Source: Cocleimonas sp.
Lineage (GTDB): Bacteria > Pseudomonadota > Gammaproteobacteria > Thiotrichales > Thiotrichaceae
Direction of reading: 5' to 3'
NCBI GenBank assembly: GCA_023145485.1
Contig: JAGLDT010000226.1
Coordinates: 1 to 9,434 of the forward strand
Length of the DNA: 9,434 bases
A program made the translations under genes and the position numbers. Positions 6,397-9,434 of the stretch are shown here, one piece after another. The notes beneath the pieces were generated by a model. That model was not told the DNA's origin. It searched no databases and was given only the letters and a program-made list of their open reading frames with translations. How positions within the stretch are numbered: the first letter of the stretch is position 1; the number at the start of each line of letters is the position of its first letter.

Positions 6397-7071
6397 ATGA
6401 AGTCCATTCTTGAGAATATAGTGGCGTTACGGGGTGTGCATTACGCCTGCATTTATCAAAGCGGGGAGGTGCTGGCTTCTACTTTTCCTAATAGCAATGA
6501 GGAGGGTATTTCTAATGCTGCACAAGCTGTCGAACAAATATTTTCAGCATTAGAAGCAATAGGACAAGCCCATAATGAAGTGTATTTAACAATGGGTGAA
6601 ATGCTATTGATTTCTTATCTGTTTGATGATGAGTATCTCGTGATGCTATTGACTGATAGTAAAATAAACTTCCCTCTTATTCATATGGGTGTTAAGTCAG
6701 CTTCGGTTAAAATAAAAACCATTTCATCCGAACAGGCACAAACGACTCAGCCAATTCCTCAACCCATTGAGAAAGCCTCCCCCCCAGAAGTAATAACGCC
6801 TGAAATTCAGAAAATACTTCCTCAGGAAGTCCCCGCACCTGTAGCCATTAGTCTAGCCGTAAGAGCTGTTATGGACAGTTTTGAGGAATTATTAATTGAT
6901 TATCTGGGCCCTGCAGCCGTATTTGTTTTTGAGGATGGCGTGGATTTGTGGCGTAAAAAATATATGCCAACAGAAGAAACACTAATAAATCTGGCTGAAA
7001 TCTTGGCATTAGAGCTAAATCCAGGTGATGAACGCAATGATTTTATGGCTAAAGCCAAAGGATACTTATAA
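6397..7071 (+). CDS. Roadblock/LC7-like protein with linker and C-terminal helical domain
   Basis: A 224-residue cytoplasmic protein. Residues 1-105 read as a second Roadblock/LC7-like domain: MKSILENIVALRGVHYACIY, SGEVLAST (22-29), a long helix (35-57), then strands EVYLTMGEMLLISYLF and EYLVMLLTD. A Pro-rich linker follows (about 117-149). The C-terminal part (150-224) has the pattern YLGPAAVFVFEDG (169-181)...LINLAEILALEL (196-207)...R213-x-x-F216. It resembles the small LGPxA...L..LA..I...R..F domain found at the ends of some bacterial signalling kinases and cyclases (DUF8082-like, from memory). An AGGA lies nine bases before the ATG. Its stop is two bases before the receptor ATG, implying coupled translation. 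It may bridge a Roadblock dimer to another partner. The Roadblock call is moderately sure and the C-terminal one tentative. Confidence 0.65.
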   Translation: MKSILENIVALRGVHYACIYQSGEVLASTFPNSNEEGISNAAQAVEQIFSALEAIGQAHNEVYLTMGEMLLISYLFDDEYLVMLLTDSKINFPLIHMGVKSASVKIKTISSEQAQTTQPIPQPIEKASPPEVITPEIQKILPQEVPAPVAISLAVRAVMDSFEELLIDYLGPAAVFVFEDGVDLWRKKYMPTEETLINLAEILALELNPGDERNDFMAKAKGYL

Positions 7072-7073
7072 TT

Positions 7074-8255
7074 ATGAAAAAAATACGCAACAAACTTTTA
7101 TTCTCAATGCTCTTAGTCACTATCTTGCCACTCTTGCTAGTAGGAGGCTATTCACTTTATTCAACGACGGATAGTTTGCGTCAGAGCAGTGTCATTACAC
7201 TGGAAAATAAAGTCTCTTTAGTCAGCGAGCGCGTAGGGAATTTTCTTGAAAATGTCTCTAGTGATTTATTTTACTTACGTGACTCTAGTGCCGTTAATCT
7301 CTATCTATCAGGTCTTGAAGGTGATAAGGAGTCTAGTCAGTTATTATTAGAAAATTTAATCAGTAATTTGAGTGTCTTTTCTCGTAAGCGAAAAATTTAT
7401 CATCAGATTCGTTTTATCAATACCGATGGAATGGAAATTGTACGTGTTAATTATAACGGTAGTGATGTCAGCATTACTGAAAAGGATAAATTACAAAATA
7501 AAAAGGGGCGTTATTATTTTGATGATACGATTAAGCTAAAAAAAGACGAATTAATGATTTCTCCTTTAGACCTTAATCGTGAAAAAAATAAGGTTGAAAT
7601 ACCTGTCCGTCCTACTATTCGCTATGCAACCCCCATCTTTAACGAGAGTAATAAGCTACAAGGAATTATTATTTTAAATGTTTTGGCAAAGAATTTTCTC
7701 GATATTATTAGTAGAGAAAATAGGGAGGGTGAGACCTTAGCCTTTGTAAATAATGACGGCTATTACTATCAACACCCTAATGAAAGTAAATTATGGGGAA
7801 GTAAACGTGATTTAGGGACAGGTATAAACTTGTTTACTGATAAATCATCAGTACAAAAGAGCATAATTAAGCAAAAGAGCGTCGGTCATTTTGAAACAGG
7901 TGATGATATTGCATCTTATACGCCTGTATTACTTAATAATGGACAATATCAATTAGGAACAATTATTGACTTTGTTCCTAAAGAAGTTGTTTTTGCACCG
8001 ATGTCAGTCTTTATGTGGATTTTTCTAGGGATTGCCTTATTGGCTTTACTGGGTGCCTTTTTATTAGCAGCTATATTGTCATCTTCTATTTCTCGCCCAT
8101 TGGAAACATTAAAAGACGAAGTGGAAAAATTAGCAAAAGGAGATATGAGCTCTGCTATTGATGTTGAAACCAATGACGAGATCGGTGAACTATCACATGC
8201 AGTTGAAAAGCTTCGTCGTTCAATGCAAATTCTAATGAGACGTGCAGGAAGATAA
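7074..8255 (+). CDS. Transmembrane double-Cache/HAMP receptor lacking an output domain
   Basis: A 393-residue inner-membrane sensor. TM1 is at about 8-28. A periplasmic region (about 30-308) shows double-Cache features: YHQIRFINTDGMEIVRV (109-125), YYFDD (147-151), LDLNREKNKVEIPVRPTIR (165-183), YATPIF, GIIILNV and, in the second module, FVNNDGYYYQHPNESKLWG (224-242). These are standard in ligand-binding sensors attached to kinases, GGDEF or MCP outputs. TM2 is at about 311-336 and a canonical HAMP at 338-388 has P342, L-A-K-G-D (353-357) and N-D-E-I-G-E-L (367-373). The protein ends only a few residues after HAMP (RRAGR), so there is no kinase, cyclase, GGDEF or MCP part. The stop is clean and the next gene starts 12 bases later, with no obvious remnant of a lost domain. 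AAAGGA about 12 bases upstream lies inside the preceding gene. Probably signals through HAMP to the two Roadblock proteins. Confidence 0.85.
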   Translation: MKKIRNKLLFSMLLVTILPLLLVGGYSLYSTTDSLRQSSVITLENKVSLVSERVGNFLENVSSDLFYLRDSSAVNLYLSGLEGDKESSQLLLENLISNLSVFSRKRKIYHQIRFINTDGMEIVRVNYNGSDVSITEKDKLQNKKGRYYFDDTIKLKKDELMISPLDLNREKNKVEIPVRPTIRYATPIFNESNKLQGIIILNVLAKNFLDIISRENREGETLAFVNNDGYYYQHPNESKLWGSKRDLGTGINLFTDKSSVQKSIIKQKSVGHFETGDDIASYTPVLLNNGQYQLGTIIDFVPKEVVFAPMSVFMWIFLGIALLALLGAFLLAAILSSSISRPLETLKDEVEKLAKGDMSSAIDVETNDEIGELSHAVEKLRRSMQILMRRAGR

Positions 8256-8267
8256 TAGGTGTGAAAA

Positions 8268-8750
8268 ATGGCTAAAGTTACTATGGGAATCTTAATTTGT
8301 ACTCTATTACTCTCTGGCAATGCAATAGGGGCAGAGGAAAGTACCGAGCGTTTAAAAACTATTAGTAAGGCTGTTAGCGCTCAATTATTGCGTATGAAAG
8401 AGAAAAAAAGAGTGACTAAATCTGATGATGCTAAGCAACAAAGTCAAGGGGATGATTCTAAGTCACTTTCTAATGCTAAAATTACGGATCCCCCTGCTTT
8501 ACCAACAAAATCACCAAAGGTTGAAAAGGACGATCAACAGTCAACTGAAAATGTAGTCAATAAGGGGACTGCTGTAACGCTTTCTGGTGAGTCGCTTGAG
8601 ATGGCGAAGAAAAAGGATGAAACCTTGCAACAGAGTGAAAAAATAGTAAATAAATCTGTTAAATTAGACGTAAAGAAGGTTCCTCAGACTAATCTTCAGA
8701 AAAATGATTTACTTAGGCAACAAATTCAAAATATAGTGAATACCAAGTAA
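8268..8750 (+). CDS. Exported, low-complexity Lys/Gln/Ser-rich protein with repeated QQ...VN motifs
   Basis: A 160-residue protein with a probable signal peptide (residues 1-22, MAKVTMGILICTLLLSGNAIGA) and a charged, Lys/Ser/Gln/Asp-rich body that looks disordered or coiled. Three motifs recur about 30 residues apart: QQSTENVVNK (90-99), QQSEKIVNK (121-129) and QQIQNIVNTK (151-160). A shorter QQSQ is at 57-60. A TDPPALPTKSP stretch (73-83) separates the halves. No cysteine occurs after the signal peptide, and there is no lipobox (C11 is inside the hydrophobic core). AGGTG lies six bases before the ATG, and the gene is 12 bases downstream of the receptor, so it is likely last in the operon. 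It may be a periplasmic partner of the receptor's Cache region or a cell-wall-associated spacer. I do not recognise the family. Confidence 0.7.
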   Translation: MAKVTMGILICTLLLSGNAIGAEESTERLKTISKAVSAQLLRMKEKKRVTKSDDAKQQSQGDDSKSLSNAKITDPPALPTKSPKVEKDDQQSTENVVNKGTAVTLSGESLEMAKKKDETLQQSEKIVNKSVKLDVKKVPQTNLQKNDLLRQQIQNIVNTK

Positions 8751-8773
8751 ACTAGTATGTTATGTGCACGGAT

Positions 8774-9127
8774 CTACTTGGTTCTATTAGGAAAAAAGAA
8801 CAGCAAGTTTGTCGTATGGCAACTTGTTGTATTTCTACCTCTTACTTTTACTAGTTTACATTTTGTAATTATTTCTTGGCTACCAGGGAATTGTACCGTA
8901 CAAACCCCCTTTTTAGAGTGATCATAAAGTTCGCAAGATGCATAGCCTTTTCGTTTTCCAACACGTAGCGATGTATTTTTCTTTTTATTATACATTGCCC
9001 TTACCGCAAAAATGGATGACTTCTTAATATCCTTAATGGTGAGCTTTTTATTTGGAGTATTGACCGTTGCAAAGAGCGTATTTGACAGTAAAATCAATAC
9101 TGTTGAAATAAATAGTGTTGTTTTCAT
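8774..9127 (-). CDS. Small secreted four-cysteine protein
   Basis: A 117-residue protein with a signal peptide (1-20, MKTTLFISTVLILLSNTLFA) and a basic body. AAAGGGAA six bases before the ATG at 9127 is a strong ribosome site. The mature part carries four cysteines, C65, C76, C90 and C103 (spacing 10, 13, 12). That fits two disulfides in a small periplasmic or extracellular domain with short strands (GYASCELYDH, GVCTVQF, IITKCKLVKV). The family is unknown to me. The gene is convergent with the operon ending at 8750. Its last 15 or so codons (NTTSCHTTNLLFFFPNRTK) overlap a terminator-like hairpin, so the hydrophobic LLFFF tail is encoded by the T-tract. Either the original stop was lost or the hairpin is shared with the facing operon. 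Confidence 0.7.
   Translation of the reverse strand: MKTTLFISTVLILLSNTLFATVNTPNKKLTIKDIKKSSIFAVRAMYNKKKNTSLRVGKRKGYASCELYDHSKKGVCTVQFPGSQEIITKCKLVKVRGRNTTSCHTTNLLFFFPNRTK
8792..8830 (-). terminator. Intrinsic-terminator-like hairpin, possibly bidirectional
   Basis: Bases 8800-8809 and 8821-8830 pair over 10 positions (one G-T), with core CAAGTT/AACTTG and an 11-base loop. On the minus strand a T6 run (8797 to 8792) follows two bases after the stem, a classic intrinsic terminator. On the plus strand the tail is the weaker TATTTCT, so it may also stop the rightward operon ending at 8750. It lies inside the coding frame of the leftward gene, upstream of its TAG. Confidence 0.6.
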
Positions 9128-9161
9128 TATATTTCCCTTTAGATTTCCTTATGCTAAATAA

Positions 9162-9186
9162 TTGTATTTTTTGGTAAAAAATACAA
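9162..9186. repeat. AT-rich 11-bp inverted repeat
   Basis: TTGTATTTTTT (9162-9172) and AAAAAATACAA (9176-9186) pair perfectly around the loop GGT. It lies 35-59 bases upstream of the leftward secreted-protein ATG (9127) and overlaps a TACAAT hexamer (minus strand, 9166-9161) that could be its -10. A role in that promoter or leader is possible. Confidence 0.55.
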
Positions 9187-9265
9187 AAAATCAACTCTGA
9201 TTAATTTATCCGCACAATTAGTTGCATTAATAATAAACAGTAATTATCAGTGACCAGTCTAATAC

Positions 9266-9290
9266 AAGCATACTTCCTATTAGTATGTTT
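9266..9290. repeat. Inverted repeat in AT-rich intergenic DNA
   Basis: AAGCATACT (9266-9274) and AGTATGTTT (9282-9290) pair in nine positions with one G-T wobble around a seven-base loop. Outside it, GTGAC (9250-9254) and GTCAC (9292-9296) form a further short complementary pair. No T-tract of note follows. Function unknown. Confidence 0.45.
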
Positions 9291-9434
9291 AGTCACCATT
9301 CTTAACAAAATTAACAACTTCCATAAAAAGACTAAGGGGTTTGATTTTGTCTATCCACAAAGGGAACTAGTATTATAAAAAAAATTAAGGCAAACTAAAA
9401 ACCACGTTAATTAGCATATTATAAAATACTAATG

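Larger units (their letters stand above)
9128..9434. other. AT-rich intergenic region at window end
   Basis: About 300 bases with no supportable coding region on either strand. It contains the hairpins at 9162-9186 and 9266-9290. Two TATTATAAAA-like stretches, at 9370-9379 and 9417-9426, could be -10 elements of a rightward gene outside the window. The last three bases are ATG, which could be a start, but nothing following can be read. Confidence 0.5.

Noticed and set aside
7949..8320. 123-codon minus-strand open frame over the HAMP region
   Set aside because: It lies opposite the strongly recognised TM2/HAMP coding sequence and has no features of its own.
9206..9359. DnaA-box-like sequences TTATCCGCA (9206-9214) and CTATCCACA (9351-9359) in AT-rich DNA, suggesting an origin
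   Set aside because: Only two single-mismatch boxes, far apart, with no dnaA, dnaN or other origin-linked genes nearby. Chance matches are expected in AT-rich sequence.

Overview
The window looks like a chromosomal segment of a gammaproteobacterium with an AT-leaning genome. ValS, RdgC and PdxA all align, from memory, closely with their gammaproteobacterial counterparts, and RdgC is largely restricted to Beta- and Gammaproteobacteria. Spacing, codon use and the many hairpins would suit a sulfur-oxidising or gliding group such as the Thiotrichales/Beggiatoaceae, but that placement is a guess that nothing here proves.

Left part (1-3019): the 5' third of valS (valyl-tRNA synthetase) runs leftward off the window from position 806. 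Its promoter has a perfect TATAAT followed by a GC-rich discriminator. Reading the other way, a two-gene unit encodes rdgC (recombination-associated nucleoid protein) and pdxA (4-hydroxythreonine-4-phosphate dehydrogenase, vitamin B6 synthesis).

Middle part (3020-5904): after pdxA comes a short leftward gene for a 40-residue single-span membrane peptide. It is followed by about 460 bases without a convincing gene but with three clear inverted-repeat structures, the largest a roughly 150-base imperfect hairpin (3451-3600). Next is a leftward gene for a 755-residue secreted protein. It starts with TTG, resembles clan GH-A glycoside hydrolases (NE and EAG acidic motifs), and carries a Pro-rich linker and a C-terminal domain.

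Right part (5905-8750): divergent from the hydrolase-like gene is a tight four-gene operon. It encodes a single-domain Roadblock/LC7 protein, a second Roadblock/LC7-like protein with a Pro-rich linker and an extra C-terminal domain, a transmembrane double-Cache/HAMP receptor that stops right after HAMP with no enzymatic or methyl-accepting output, and an exported, probably disordered Lys/Gln/Ser-rich protein with spaced QQ...VN motifs. This looks like a signalling module in which an extracellular-ligand sensor passes its signal through HAMP to Roadblock proteins. It is the best candidate for an undescribed system here. No partner GTPase (MglA-like) is encoded in the window.

Right end (8751-9434): a convergent gene encodes a small secreted protein with four cysteines, and its last codons overlap an intrinsic-terminator-like hairpin. 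The final roughly 300 bases are AT-rich, hold small hairpins and show no gene that can be supported.
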